Positions 49,344-62,400 of a stretch of 64,000 nucleotides of DNA are shown here, piece after piece (the stretch's first letter is position 1; the number at the start of each line of letters is the position of its first letter). This stretch comes from Chrysaora quinquecirrha (Eukaryota; Cnidaria; Scyphozoa; Semaeostomeae; Pelagiidae): NCBI GenBank assembly GCA_014526335.1, contig JACTAT010000060.1, positions 2,749,203 through 2,813,202 of the forward strand, in the 5' to 3' direction. The notes beneath the pieces are model-generated. The model was not told the DNA's origin. It did no database searches and saw only the letters and a program-made list of their open reading frames with translations. Both the position numbers and the translations under genes were made by a program.

Positions 49344-49732
49344 CGCGCAAAGGATGCTGGTATACTATGGCAAACCTGGGCTTGCGGTGATTTTTCTTTG
49401 CATAAAAATATCGAGAAAAAACTTTTTGACGGTTTTTTTTATTAGTGATGCGAAAAATTTTTTCAATTTGAATTTAAAATAAAAATAGAAAAATATGAAA
49501 AGAATAAAATTTAAATTTAAATATTTTCGAAAAAAAAAGAAAAACAAGAAATATTCAAAGAAAACAAAAATTTGTAAGAAAAAAAACAAAATTTTTCAAA
49601 TGAAAATAAAAGAAAAATTAATTTAAGAAAAAAATAAAAAAATTCGAGTGAAAATGATAAAAGAAAAGTTATAAAAGTCAAAAATCATAAGATTTTTGAA
49701 AAATTTCCAATGGCAAACATGGGCCACCATAG
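49344..49732 (-). repeat. right terminal inverted repeat
   Basis: About 389 bp, inverted copy of the left end. The 14-bp motif lies at 49710-49723 (outer) and 49367-49380 (inner). Differences from the left TIR are mainly run lengths in A tracts and a few substitutions. Confidence 0.85.
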
Positions 49733-52700
49733 TCTTCCCTCTCAGATGATGGAGCTCCTGTTCATGGAAAAGGTACATTTGATTTTGCAAAATTATGTGA
49801 GCACGTGTTGTAGAAACATCTGATTATATAGGTAATAATTTGCTTTATCCAAGAAATCCAGATATTACAAAGTTAAATTACACATACCACATGCATGCAA
49901 TGGTATGTGCGGAACCATTTTTTTCCTGGGCACTAAAATGAAGAGAATGTAATCTTCTAAAGGTCAATCTTTAAATCTTTTGAAACAAATTTTACAATGA
50001 TTTATTGTTTTGAAGCATCCTTAAGATTGCATGAATTATATTTTTAAAACACCATATAGAGTGATACCTCAGATAATTTCCCAGAACAGTTTATCATTTC
50101 TGTTTTTTTGTCCTGAAAATCAGAGAAATAATTCAAGTACTCAATTGCATAGATTGCATTTTGTGATAAGCAATTTGTCTAGAGTGTTTAGACATTGGCA
50201 CTTTCATTATAAGAATTATGTTTTTTTCTAAAGAGCTTATTCTTTTGACAATTCAGGGAGCCAGAGGCTTATCAGTCGGAATTTAGGCAAAGATAATAGC
50301 TATGCTTTCACTATACCTCTTTATGTATGAAGTCTTTTTTAAAAGTTAGAATTTTCAAATTATAGGCATTTGCTAAACCACTGCAAATAAAATTTCCACT
50401 CCTACCTTTTTACACAAGCAGTAGATGTATTCTTTCCCAGTCCTTCTTTTCTTGAACTTGTTTTCTACTGAATGATAAAGTTAAAGGATTGATGAAGGAT
50501 ATAGTTGAATTTTTTTGCTAATAATTTAATCAGACTTTCATTATCTTGTTGAAACAAATGCTATGAAATAAAGTGTTGTTCAGAACAGGCTCATTAATTA
50601 CAACATGAGTAGTGCTGAAATTGCAAGGTGATAATTGACAATGTGTTTTTGTTTTTTTTGAAAAATGCTGCTTACTTTCTGGTTCTTCATCAAGCAAAGG
50701 TTCGAGATCAGCCACATTGTCTTCCCTCTCAGATGATGGAGCTCCTGTTCATGGAAAAGGTACATTTGATTTTGCAAAATTATGTGAGCACGTGTTGTAG
50801 AAACATCTGATTATATAGGTAATAATTTGCTTTATCCAAGAAATCCAGATATTACAAAGTTAAATTACACATACCACATGCATGCAATGGTATGTGCGGA
50901 ACCATTTTTCCTGGGCACTAAAATGAAGAGAATATAATCTTCTAAAGGTCAATCTTTAAATCTTTTGAAACAAATTTTACAATGATTTATTGTTTTGAAG
51001 CATCCTTAAGATTGCATGAATTATATTTTAAAACACCATATAGAGTGATACCTCAGATAATTTCCCAGAACAGTTTATCATTTCTGTTTTTTGTCCTGAA
51101 AATCAGAGAAATAATTCAAGTACTCAATTGCATAGATTGCATTTTGTGATAAGCAATTTGTCTAGAGTGTTTAGACATTGGCACTTTCATTATAAGAATT
51201 ATGTTTTTTCTAAAGAGCTTATTCTTTTGACAATTCAGGAGCCAGAGGCTTATCAGTCGGAATTTAGGCAAAGATAATAGCTATGCTTTCATTATACCTC
51301 TTTATGTATGAAGTCTTTTTAAAAGTTAGAATTTTCAAATTATAGGCATTTGCTAAACCACTGCAAATAAAATTTTCACTCCTACCTTTTTACACAAGCA
51401 GTAGATGTATTCTTTCCCAGTCCTTCTTTTCTTGAACTTGTTTTCTACTGAATGATAAAGTTAAAGGATTGATGAAGGATATAGTTGAATTTTTTTGCTG
51501 ACAATTTAATCAGACTTTCATTATGCAAAAACTAATCAGTTCCCCTTTTCTTTTCAGGATATATTGGCAGCTGAATATTTCTTTATTCATACATTGTGGG
51601 AATTTTGTTACAAACCAAAAGAATGGGAAAGATGTTTCAGCACTTACCACATGCTGCTGCTTGGCTTTCTGCTTCACTTTCTCCACCTTCTACCATTTGT
51701 TCATCATCAAATCTTGTTGAAACAAATGCTATGAAATAAAGTGTTGTTCAGAACAGGCTCATTAATTACAACATGAGTAGTGCTGAAATTGCAAGGTGAT
51801 AATTGACAATGTGTTTTTGTTTTTTGAAAAATGCTGCTTACTTTCTGGTTCTTCATCAAGCAAAGGTTCGAGATCAGCCACATTGTCTTCCCTCTCAGAT
51901 GATGGAGCTCCTGTTCATGGAAAAGGTACATTTGATTTTGCAAAATTATGTGAGCACGTGTTGTAGAAACATCTGATTATATAGGTAATAATTTGCTTTA
52001 TCCAAGAAATCCAGATATTACAAAGTTAAATTACACATACCACATGCATGCAATGGTATGTGCGGAACCATTTTTTCCTGGGCACTAAAATGAAGAGAAT
52101 ATAATCTTCTAAAGGTCAATCTTTAAATCTTTTGAAACAAATTTTACAATGATTTATTGTTTTGAAGCATCCTTAAGATTGCATGAATTATATTTTAAAA
52201 CACCATATAGAGTGATACCTCAGATAATTTCCAAGAACAGTTTATCATTTCTGTTTTTTGTCCTGAAAATCAGAGAAATAATTCAAGTACTCAATTGCAT
52301 AGATTGCATTTTGTGATAAGCAATTTGTCTAGAGTGTTTAGACATTGGCACTTTCATTATAAGAATTATGTTTTTTCTAAAGAGCTTATTCTTTTGACAA
52401 TTCAGGAGCCAGAGGCTTATCAGTCGGAATTTAGGCAAAGATAATAGCTATGCTTTCATTATACCTCTTTATGTATGAAGTCTTTTTAAAAGTTAGAATT
52501 TTCAAATTATAGGCATTTGCTAAACCACTGCAAATAAAATTTTCACTCCTACCTTTTTACACAAGCAGTAGATGTATTCTTTCCCAGTCCTTCTTTTCTT
52601 GAACTTGTTTTCTACTGAATGATAAAGTTAAAGGATTGATGAAGGATATAGTTGAATTTTTTTGCTAACAATTTAATCAGACTTTCATTATCTTGTTGAA

Positions 52701-53401
52701 ACAAATGCTATGAAATAAAGTGTTGTTCAGAACAGGCTCATTAATTACAACATGAGTAGTGCTGAAATTGCAAGGTGATAATTGACAATGTGTTTTTGTT
52801 TTTTTTGAAAAATGCTGCTTACTTTCTGGTTCTTCATCAAGCAAAGGTTCGAGATCAGCCACATTGTCTTCCCTCTCAGATGATGGAGCTCCTGTTCATG
52901 GAAAAGGTACATTTGATTTTGCAAAATTATGTGAGCACGTGTTGTAGAAACATCTGATTATATAGGTAATAATTTGCTTTATCCAAGAAATCCAGATATT
53001 AGAAAGTTAAATTACACATACCACATGCATGCCTTGCCACTGCACCAGGTGCAAACAGCTGTCTTCTGCTAGACTCTTTTGTATTTTTTGTGAACATTCG
53101 TACCCTGTTGGAAAAGCACGAAAGATAAACACGTTTCCATTTTATTGTCAAATTGAGTTTAAGATTTAAAGAAATACAATTTCAAACTTTCAATTTAGGC
53201 ATCAAGGAAAAATCTTGGTCTTACAAATCTAAATGATTGCTGACGCTTGGGTGTCATATTAGAGTATAGCGATTTGGTAGTTGGTGATACATCTTGCTGA
53301 TAAGTTAAGGAAGAAAAGAGAAATGTAAGCATATACAGTCTGTTTATTGGACATTGCTCCTTGAATTTTTTAGATCAGTAAAGTCAATTTGAATTTCCTA
53401 C

Positions 53402-56400
53402 CAGGAAACTTCTCTCTGCTTCATCAACAGCAGTTTCTTCTGTTTGGTCTAGAATAAAGTATTTGAAATTTGTCAAAGATAGATGCCTTCAGAATATAGT
53501 CAGAATAAAGAATAGACTGTGTATTTATCAGGAAAGGCATGAAATATAACAAGTGAATAATAGCTACCATTTAAAGTCTTTTTATTTTTGTCCAGGTCAT
53601 CAACCACTTTCTCCTGATCCTTACTCAAATCCTTAAAGCTCAATTCCTCTGGCCCCTCTGGCATTTTCCTCCATTAATACTGAGGCAATAGCTATCTCTT
53701 AGATCCAAATATTCTATTGTAGCGAATCAAAACAACTTAGAATGCCCCAGCATTCATCTGTAAATCGAAAAAGTATGCTTTTTTGGCCATTGAACTACAT
53801 GAAATGACCACCAGAGCGAATTCCTATTTTGTGAACATATGAAACGTGCATTATCACTTCTTTATTTATTATATCTTGAATTTCAGAGCTAGAAAATAAA
53901 AATCATACCACTGCTTCAGTGTACAAAACCAAAGCCATTCCATCACACCAATGCTGCTGCTTTCGTGGCAAACATTCTGAAAGAATAGCCCGGATGGCAT
54001 CGACACCTTCTTTTCTTCATTTTCCTCCCAGATGTCACCGTAATGGATGACCCAGGACAGAAGAAATCCCTAAAATAATGGAAAGATACAATCATATCTT
54101 ACACAGTCAATAGTTATTCTGTTAAAAATGCATGCGTTTACTGCAATACTCTTGACAAATGCTCATTAACTTACTTTATATCTCAAACTCATACATCTAA
54201 GCTCATGCAGCCTCTTTTTGTCAGCTTCTAAAAGGACTCCTCTTTCGAAATCCATCCTTAACACTCTGCGTCTTAATCTAAAATGAATTTAATAGAGCGT
54301 TTTTTGACACATGTTTTTTATAAGATTTTCTGTTTCTTATACACTGAGAATGCACGTGGATTATACACTGAGATTCCATCTACTAATCTCTTCTAATGAG
54401 TTATTTCTTCAAAACTTGCCTTTCTGACTCTACAACATTGGCAGACATTAAAATGCTGCACAACATTGGGCTTCTTAGTCCCTTTTTCATGGATCCCTGC
54501 TGAAGTCCCTCGTGTACTTGAAGAAGATATTCAGTCAAGGACTTTGCATTTGTCACGTCATTCAAGAAGAGCAATAAATTTGTTCGTCTTGATATTTCAA
54601 GAAGGACGCTCCTTTTGAAAATAGAAAATTGCAGAATGACTCTCAGGTTTCTATAAAGCTGTGCCACAAACAAAACAATAACTTGAAAAGTTTGCATAAT
54701 GTACTTACGTCGTTGTACCAGCCGTGTATTGGTTGCTGCCTGTAAGCAAAATGTTGTGTCGTATACTGGGAGCTCCCTGGCCATGGTGGATAATCTGTTG
54801 TGTTAGCAATTTACAAACATTCTTTGGCCCATATAACAGCGCAATGTTCCCTTCACCTGTAGAAGAGAACAAATTATTAGGACAAGACTTCTACAGCACT
54901 ATAATAACACGATGTGGTCTTAGTGAATCAGTTTGGTGTCTGTCGTATGCGTTTTTTGATATACATTGGGAATAAAAGATTATGAATGTATACCGTTATT
55001 GAATTCTTTCAGCTACAATAGATTGAACAAACGCCTGGATTCCATAAATTCTGCTGCTGGGTACCGTTCATTGGCTCTGTTTTTCAATTTACATACACGA
55101 TATGGACTTATTCTCTATCCTTTCAATCGAATGAGAGCGAACGTACGTATACGTTTGAACAATTGTTGAAAAATCATTTAGAGCTCACGAAGTTCTTGCG
55201 GATGTGATGGAATAAACTCAAATATAATAGAAATGGCAAAAGTCTTTTCAAAAAATCTCAGGCAAAACCCTAAAACAACTGGTACAGTACTGTTTTGCTG
55301 TCAATCTAAGCTGCTTTGCATTTACAATCGTGACAATGCAAATGCAGTGGCTAGTAAAACAGGAGGACAATTGGTTTTAAAGTGGTCTGTAAAGTCAAGG
55401 AACCTATGATAATTGAAAAAATAATTTATTTCAGTGAAATGCTCCTCTTAATGTGGTGCGCAGTGAGAAATTTCTAGTTGAAAAGTTACAAAATGCCATT
55501 GATTGCCTCTTACCTACTGTTAACTCTTATGCATTTCCGTTTGTCATGCAGGACATATTTGTCGATATCAATGAAAGTGCTGCTAAACTGGTGGTCAGGC
55601 ATCACAAGGTGTGTGGATTCATTGGTATCCAATTTTTTCATTTCGTGAATGTGAAGCTCTGAAAGTGGAGAAACAACAATCGATAATAATGCTATCACAG
55701 AATCTTGAGGGGGTCGCTCATCCAATGTGTTATTTATTACAGGGATTTGGAAAAGAAGTTGGAACGTGTTTCAGTTTCCAAATTTGGGATGATGAACATC
55801 GGGAATTATGGTCTTGCCTTTTCAGCCATATTCTACTTCGACACCCGAACAAGTCCCTACCCAGAAAGTCATATTTGGAAATGGACCCCTGGGACTCATT
55901 CGAGGATTTATAGTATACGTTGTTGCCAGGAGGAATGCAAAGATATTTTAAGTATACAGCTTGCTTAGAGCTTGCTTAGAGTCAAGTTGGTTTTTAAACA
56001 AAAAGCTTACCTCTGGAGACAAAAACCAATAATCGTCTCCCATAAAGCCGACATGATTGGCAACTTTGTAGCTCTTTTAGCTTTCGTCGCTGATAAAATC
56101 TTTCTTAAGATACAGGAGATAGTCTGACAAATCTCCCTTTGTAATGCTCTCATTCACAATGAGTCCTGTCCCAAAAGTCTCTTGGAGGGCAGTGGCGAAT
56201 TTGCTTTGCGAATGGAATGCTTTGTAGCTTAGTAATATTGTCCTGTTAATTGAATATCATACTATTAATCAGACATAATAATAAGACATATTAATAAGAC
56301 CTATTCGCGATGTATAGTTGTTTTTCTCTTATAATCGAGTAATCATGTATATCTTTGAAATTGAATTGGTTGGAATAACAGTGGGTAGAAATTTCACCGG

Positions 56401-59400
56401 GTTTTCAATGTTGGCAGCAAGAGTTTTTGTGGAAGTTCTCGGAAGCCGGACAAATATCCCATGTTGTCGAATGTTGGGGCCTCGAATGTCAGTGAAATGT
56501 AGCTTGAAATGTGTCAACAACAACAACAACAGAAGACACTTTTTCAACCAAGTCTCGCTTTGAAAATTTGGACTTAAAATTCCAATGAAGCACCATAGTT
56601 TTGGTTGGCCTTCATGGTGTTGATTTTACTGCTTGAAAAATTGTAAAAGAAACCCATTAAGAAACTTACTAGGGAAACTCCCAAAAATTTTAGAAGCTGT
56701 TAGCAGGGTTTCTCAACTTTGAGCACAATTGGTATAGTAATAGCTTCTTGCACAATTCCGAAAAGTTTGTGAAATAATGTTTTAATATGAAGTATCATGT
56801 TCTTAGCAGTCAAAATATGGACATATTCCAGAATTGAACCTCAATATGATCGTTTTGGGATTTTTATCAGATCAGAAAAGCACGTCAGAAAATACTAAGC
56901 TGAAATTTTATGAATTTTACAAGCAGAATTAGTTTCTTAGTATACACGTTTTTTATAAGAAAGTGGTTTAAAAGAAAGTAGTGCTCAAGGTTTCAAAAAT
57001 GTAAAAAAGTTCAGTACTGGATTCTTTAAACTGAAGAAAGTTCTAAAATTATTATGAGAAATTTTTTTGTTCTAGCCTTTATATTTTTGATGTATGTGTA
57101 AATCTGCGTTCATGTGTCATTTTCCTGACTGTGTACATCTCTGTGTTGAACAATGGCTTGAACTGCCCTTGCAACACAAATATTGCATGCCAAAATAAAT
57201 TTTTCTTACAAAGTTACAAGAAACTTTTGAAACTGAACACATGAAAGTTTCTAAGAAAGTTTCAATACTGGGCCAAAAAGAACTTTCTTATCAAAAACGT
57301 CTAGAAGAGTCTCTTGATTTTATAGAAAAAGGTGAATTATTACCAAATAAATGTATGTAGAAGATATGCCAAACTGTCACTCATTTTTGGTGGAAGAATT
57401 TTTTGCATTCCGTTGTAGAAAAAGAAATGTTGAAATAAGAACACCATAAAGAACACTCAAGCCTCTCATTCAAAAAATAAGAACGTCGAGGCTCGGCAAA
57501 TATTATCTGGTTCTTTTAAAAACAAAGAGTGTGAGAGTAAAAGCTTACTTTGTCATCACCGAAAGATCCGCAGTGAGGCCTCAGCACAAGCAAACTCAAT
57601 AACCACCTGCCAGGCTCTTGTGGTTTCCCAAATGCCCCTTCAATCTTAACACGCACTCCACGAAGAAAGGGTCCCCTCATTGGTATCTGGCTTGTTGTTT
57701 AGACACTTTGTAGACGGTTTTGTTCCCTCTCACATAGAAACGGTTTTTGGCTTTTACTTCAGTATATGAGTAATCCAAATCAAGCTCCTCATCGGCATCC
57801 TAGGGAAGGAAAAATGACAATAAATTTGGAAGTTGCACTCAAACAAAGTAAAGATTTAATGAATTTCACAATAACAATTTAAATATTTAAAACAATATTC
57901 CTTGATAATAAACTTTTTGGTAAACACTCTTTTTATAAGATCAATTTATAAGAACACAATCCTGTATTTTTCCCAGATTTTGAGAACAAGCTGGGGCTAG
58001 TCTCGGCATAATCCCTGGCACAAGATAAGAACTGAAAACCCATGTAGCATTTTTACATAAATCCAGTACTGATTGGATAACATATGGGAAGTTCCTTCTG
58101 GAGAAGAGTGTATTACGATCAAATTCTTTATCTAAAGCATTGCTTAGCCTAAGGTGCCAAAATTAATATGTTTTTAAGATCAGTATAGTTGGACAAAAAT
58201 ATATTAAAAACTAGTGTCTCACCATATTGCTGACCTGAATGGCTGCACTTGCGTTGTCCGCTCTTGCATCTGCCATGCCCAGTGACTGTTTGAAAAGTTT
58301 CAAAAATTTTCCTTCTCGCCCCTTATTTGAAGAGACTATTCCCCTCTCATATGACGTCTGTAAATGAAACAAGGTAATAAAGATAGCTGAATTGCCGGTA
58401 CCACAAAAAACAGGATGTGGGATTTTGCGTACATTAAGTGACTGGCGTAACTCTAACGTATTTTGCTCTTGCAATGGAAGGGCGTAAAGATGAATCATCC
58501 TCTTGTTGATCAAATGTTGGAATATTACTTTAACTTGTTTAAACATTAAAAAAATTAAAATTAAATACGAATAAAAGGCAAAATGTGTTATGAAACAAAA
58601 TATAGCTAAAATTTGCTTTGGAGAATGAAAGTGGGTATTTTTGCCATACACGCTTACAAGAACCAGCTACTAAAGAGAAAATCACTAACAACTTTTCAGT
58701 TTTGTATGAAAATTTTCTTCACTGCCAGCGATTAGGAATTAGGAAGCCCTCTCCATTCATTTGCAGTGGGAACTCGCACAAAATGTGTGTTACGCGTGTA
58801 TGAAATGTTTTCTTCAGTAGTTTCTAGCTTAGAAAGAGATACTGTAACAGTCATGACACCAAGATAACATAAGAGATAAAGATCAAAGATCTCTTATTTT
58901 ATCTTGATGACACTATATATGCAGTGAGGAGCTACAGTATTATGATTAAGGAACTTTGTTACTAAAGAAACTCGATCTAGAGCTAGCTTCTCTATAAAAA
59001 GCGTGTAATCCCAAGAATGGGTATCATCAACAAACAACACATACGAAGTTCTTCATATTCTTTCACATGGGAGGGGGAGTTTATACGAGATCGTTATTTC
59101 CAGCCTCTGGGTAAGAGCCTGAAGAGACAGAAAGAAGACAAAAAGTTATTTAAATGTAGGTGTGTCCGTTGTTTTTCCCTGAGTCAACCATGTGAACTTT
59201 AATTTGATAGAACCGAATTCCTAATTCATGTTTGTTTGCAGTGATACATAAAATCTTTTTTATAAGAAACTAAGATTTTTAGCAGTTTCTTAGGGATCAA
59301 AATTTTTTGTGCCAAAAAAGGTAATTGACAGTAAAAATTGAGAAATAGAAGAAGCAATACAGTTCACGTTTACCTCAGCTGTTCTTTTTTTTTAAATAGG

Positions 59401-62400
59401 CACTTATGGTGTTGCAGAAGTTCGTTTTTTGACAATATATTTTCTTATTCTAAAGTTTGTTGGAACCTGCGAGTTTCCTATCAGCTTGGGTCCAGTACTG
59501 AAAGTTCTTAACCAATATTCATCTCAGTACTGAGTTTCTTATAAGGGGGTTTCTAATTAAAAAAGAGTGTATTCAAAATCGAAAAGTTCAGGGGCGATTC
59601 ACTCCATGAAAATCGCGTAAATTTCTTTTTATATAAATTTTATTTTCATAAAAACCTTGAACCCTTTTTCGAAGAGGGAATTGTCCCTGAGGTTCAGTGC
59701 TTTTTCAAGGATTTCTCATAGTTTGATTTTTCAGTTACTCAAAACCCATAACAGAACAAAGATTATTGAAACAAGATCATCTGCAATTAAATTCACATAT
59801 TTAAAAAAATACGATTTGAAACAAAAAACATTACGCTAAAAAAATCTAGAATATTGATTTTGCAACAGTACAGTACCAAGGTTCTGTTTTGAAATTCAGA
59901 GACAACGACGGCCTACGTTTCAAATTTGAATGTAGTATCAAATAACGCAAATCGATGAAGAATTTTCTGATCACAAACATGGCTTTGGAGTTTGGGGTCG
60001 CCCAATAGTTAAGTTAGGTTACGCTAGGGGAGAGGTTGCTATTCCCATTTTTCATGATGCATTGAGACGGATAATGAAAAAAAATTTTTAATTTGCTTTT
60101 TGCTGTTATTGTTGTATACTTTTTGTACTTTTTGCCTGTATTTTGTTATTTTTTTAATTATTTTATTTGTTTGCTTTTAACTTAACTGCCATACCTAACA
60201 CTGTAGGTAGTGCATGTGCCTAATGAAATGAAATGAAATGAAAATATGCGATATGGTGTCATTTGATAACATAAGAAGAGCCTTTTTGGCATAACGCTGA
60301 TATAATTAAATTTACTAAAAAATTTAAATAAAATCTACTTGTCTCATTTTATAAATTCATTTACTTAGCAAAAAGTTGAATGGTCATTCTCATTCAATTC
60401 ATAGTGTACCTCAGTTACTTGATGAATACATATCTCCAGTATTCGTCACTCTCGACTTTTCGTTTATCTTTCTCGAAATCTTCTTTTTGCTCCCTTACGA
60501 TGATTTCATTCTGATAAAATCCATCAGTATGTTATAAAGTGCATGGATAGGGAAACTTTGCATACAAGCAGATCGTAGCCGTTTCTTGTTCTTTTGTTGT
60601 TCTCCGACTCCTGGTAGCTTGTTTTTATTGAAAACGCTTGCAAGGCATTGTCAACGTTATGATACTCGCATAAATGTGATTTATGAGGATTTGTACTTGT
60701 ATGAAATCGATCTCCCAGGAAGTATCAATGTGTGCTTTGTGTTATGGGATGAATGTTGTCTGCAAGCTCAATTGATCTCGGTAAGGGCATTTCCCTGTAT
60801 TCCATAGGGAGAATGTGTTGAACATCTATACCCTATAAAAGATATTATCAAAAAATATAAATGACTACTTTAACAAGAATCTAAATGACTGCGCCGATTA
60901 TTGAATTTATAAGTCCTGGGGGTGTACTCCATTTTTCAGTATAGTAGACGGGCCCCCCAATGGGTAACTTTTTTAGTGACAATTTCCCTACATATGGGTT
61001 GGTTTTTCGTAAAGAGTCTCTACACATGGGTAGTAAAAACTTTTAGACATGAATTGTCCATAAAAGCCTGATAAATTTTTTGCATTTAGAGTCAATTTTA
61101 TGGTGCAAATCCAGTAAATGCGTTTCTTGTTCAACGAAAATTCGTTTTCGCCGCAGGTAGAGTTTTAGGTGTTTAAATTAGTTTCAAGTATTTTAGATAT
61201 TGGTACAATGCACATAAAATTTCGTTGTTTTTTCTGTAAATGGGTACTACGACTAACAAAATTTATAGGTAGACATTTTCGGGTTTGGAAAAACTGGGCG
61301 CCACATCTAATCTTTTCAACAATGAAGTACCCCACCGGGTTATAAGTCAGTGTGGACTTGAAGAAAATGCCCAACCTTTCTTGGTATTTTATCAGAATCT
61401 GGTATCTCAAAGCAGCCATCGTACTCTCCCCACCATGCATAAGCTAGAGCTGGCACTCTACCATTCAGATACTGAGCAAGAGTACATTGAGTGTCACAGA
61501 TGAATGTTACTGGCTGGTACTTTAGGGAAATCAGTAAATCAGCTGGGTCCCAAACAGATTCCGTGAGAGCCATGAACTTGGAGGCAACGGTACACTGAGA
61601 AGGAAAACGTTATACAAGATTTATTACTTCGTCTCTGAAGATATTATTTGCGTCTCAACTATGAACAAGAAGAGGACTTACATAAATAATAAGATACACT
61701 TATTTTTATGAATAACTGACCATAAGAAACTATACATGCCCTTTTCCTAAAGTCAAGAAACTGTTTTGTATGGGATAAGACTTGGAAAGCTGGGAAACTG
61801 ATTCTAGTTATAAGTTTAGATTGCACTGATGGTTTGTGTAACTTTTTAAGTAGAATAATCACCAGAAACCAATAACTATTATACTTCAATAATGTCCATA
61901 TTTGGACAGAATACGACCGTATACCTTCCACCATCAACCAATCTCGGGGGCGAATTTCATGAACTTTTCAAAATTTTCATGATAGTTTCAGTTAAGAAAC
62001 TCTGCATGAACCTTTACTTTACTAATTGTGCTCAAAGTACAGAAACCCTGCTATATTGCAAAGGGAATATCTTCTTATAAAAGAAATGGCTGTATTTTGA
62101 TCAAGCAGCTTACCCCATGTCGCATACCAAATGGTAGAACCCTCCAGTGTGACCTGGTGTTTGAGTAAACCCATGACAAGCGGAGTCTCCTACGACGATA
62201 CTTGCATAAAGCTGTTCCAGATTATGTCTTAGCATGTCCTGCAAGAATAGGAACGGCAATTGAAATTCCGAGGTGTGTTTTGTTTTTGAGGTGGCATTGA
62301 ACCTATATTCAGTGGCCGGGTAGAGGGGACAGAGGGCAGTCGCTCCCTCTTAGCTAGGGAATCTTTTGGATTATTTTATGTTCAAAAACATCCTTCAGAA

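Larger units (their letters stand above)
43936..49732. mobile_element. 5.8-kb TIR DNA transposon carrying a DDE transposase and an alpha-kinase gene
   Basis: The ends are perfect inverted repeats (CTATGGTGGCCCATG...). The left TIR spans about 43936-44313 and the right about 49344-49732; both are extremely T- or A-rich on one strand and differ mainly in homopolymer lengths. Inside are two convergent genes, a transposase (+, 44343-47517) and an alpha-kinase (-, 47904-49255), each starting within 100 bp of a TIR, so the TIRs probably hold the promoters. Two smaller inverted-repeat elements are nested in it. No target duplication is visible: compared with intact array units, about 25 bp of exon e1 is missing at the insertion point. 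The transposase fold recalls integrase-type families such as IS3EU, but the superfamily is not settled by eye. Confidence 0.85.
39647..53030 (-). repeat. tandem array 2 of PHD-exon units, interrupted by a transposon
   Basis: The same units as at 13.2-22.9 kb. Conserved e4 segments lie near 40190, 41150, 42108, 43279, 50031, 51016 and 52186, so there are seven e3-e5 sets plus a partial unit. The array begins inside exon e2 at the satellite border, so the terminal exon seen at 13083-13235 is missing. Long units with e2 are at about 42740 and 51640; others are short. The transposon at 43936-49732 splits exon e1 of one unit. Most e5 exons have six or seven A; the one at about 50905 has five. Confidence 0.95.

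Noticed and set aside
43936..49732. Retrovirus or LTR element, because of the integrase-type core
   Set aside because: The ends are inverted repeats, not direct ones, and there is no reverse transcriptase, protease or gag.
15167..51943. Repeated minus-strand frames (MQNQMYLFHEQ...; MADLEPLLDEE...) of 60-81 codons
   Set aside because: They read through intron sequence or begin inside exon e1. Only the spliced e1 segment is supported.
13334..52400. Repeated + strand frames of 66 codons (MNYIFKTPYR...) in every array unit
   Set aside because: They run antisense across exon e4 and its introns; the minus strand has the splice sites, phases and zinc-finger pattern, so these are shadows.
58211..58651. 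146-codon minus-strand frame as one gene
   Set aside because: Only 58223-58357 has proper splice borders; the rest includes intron-like hydrophobic AT-rich sequence.
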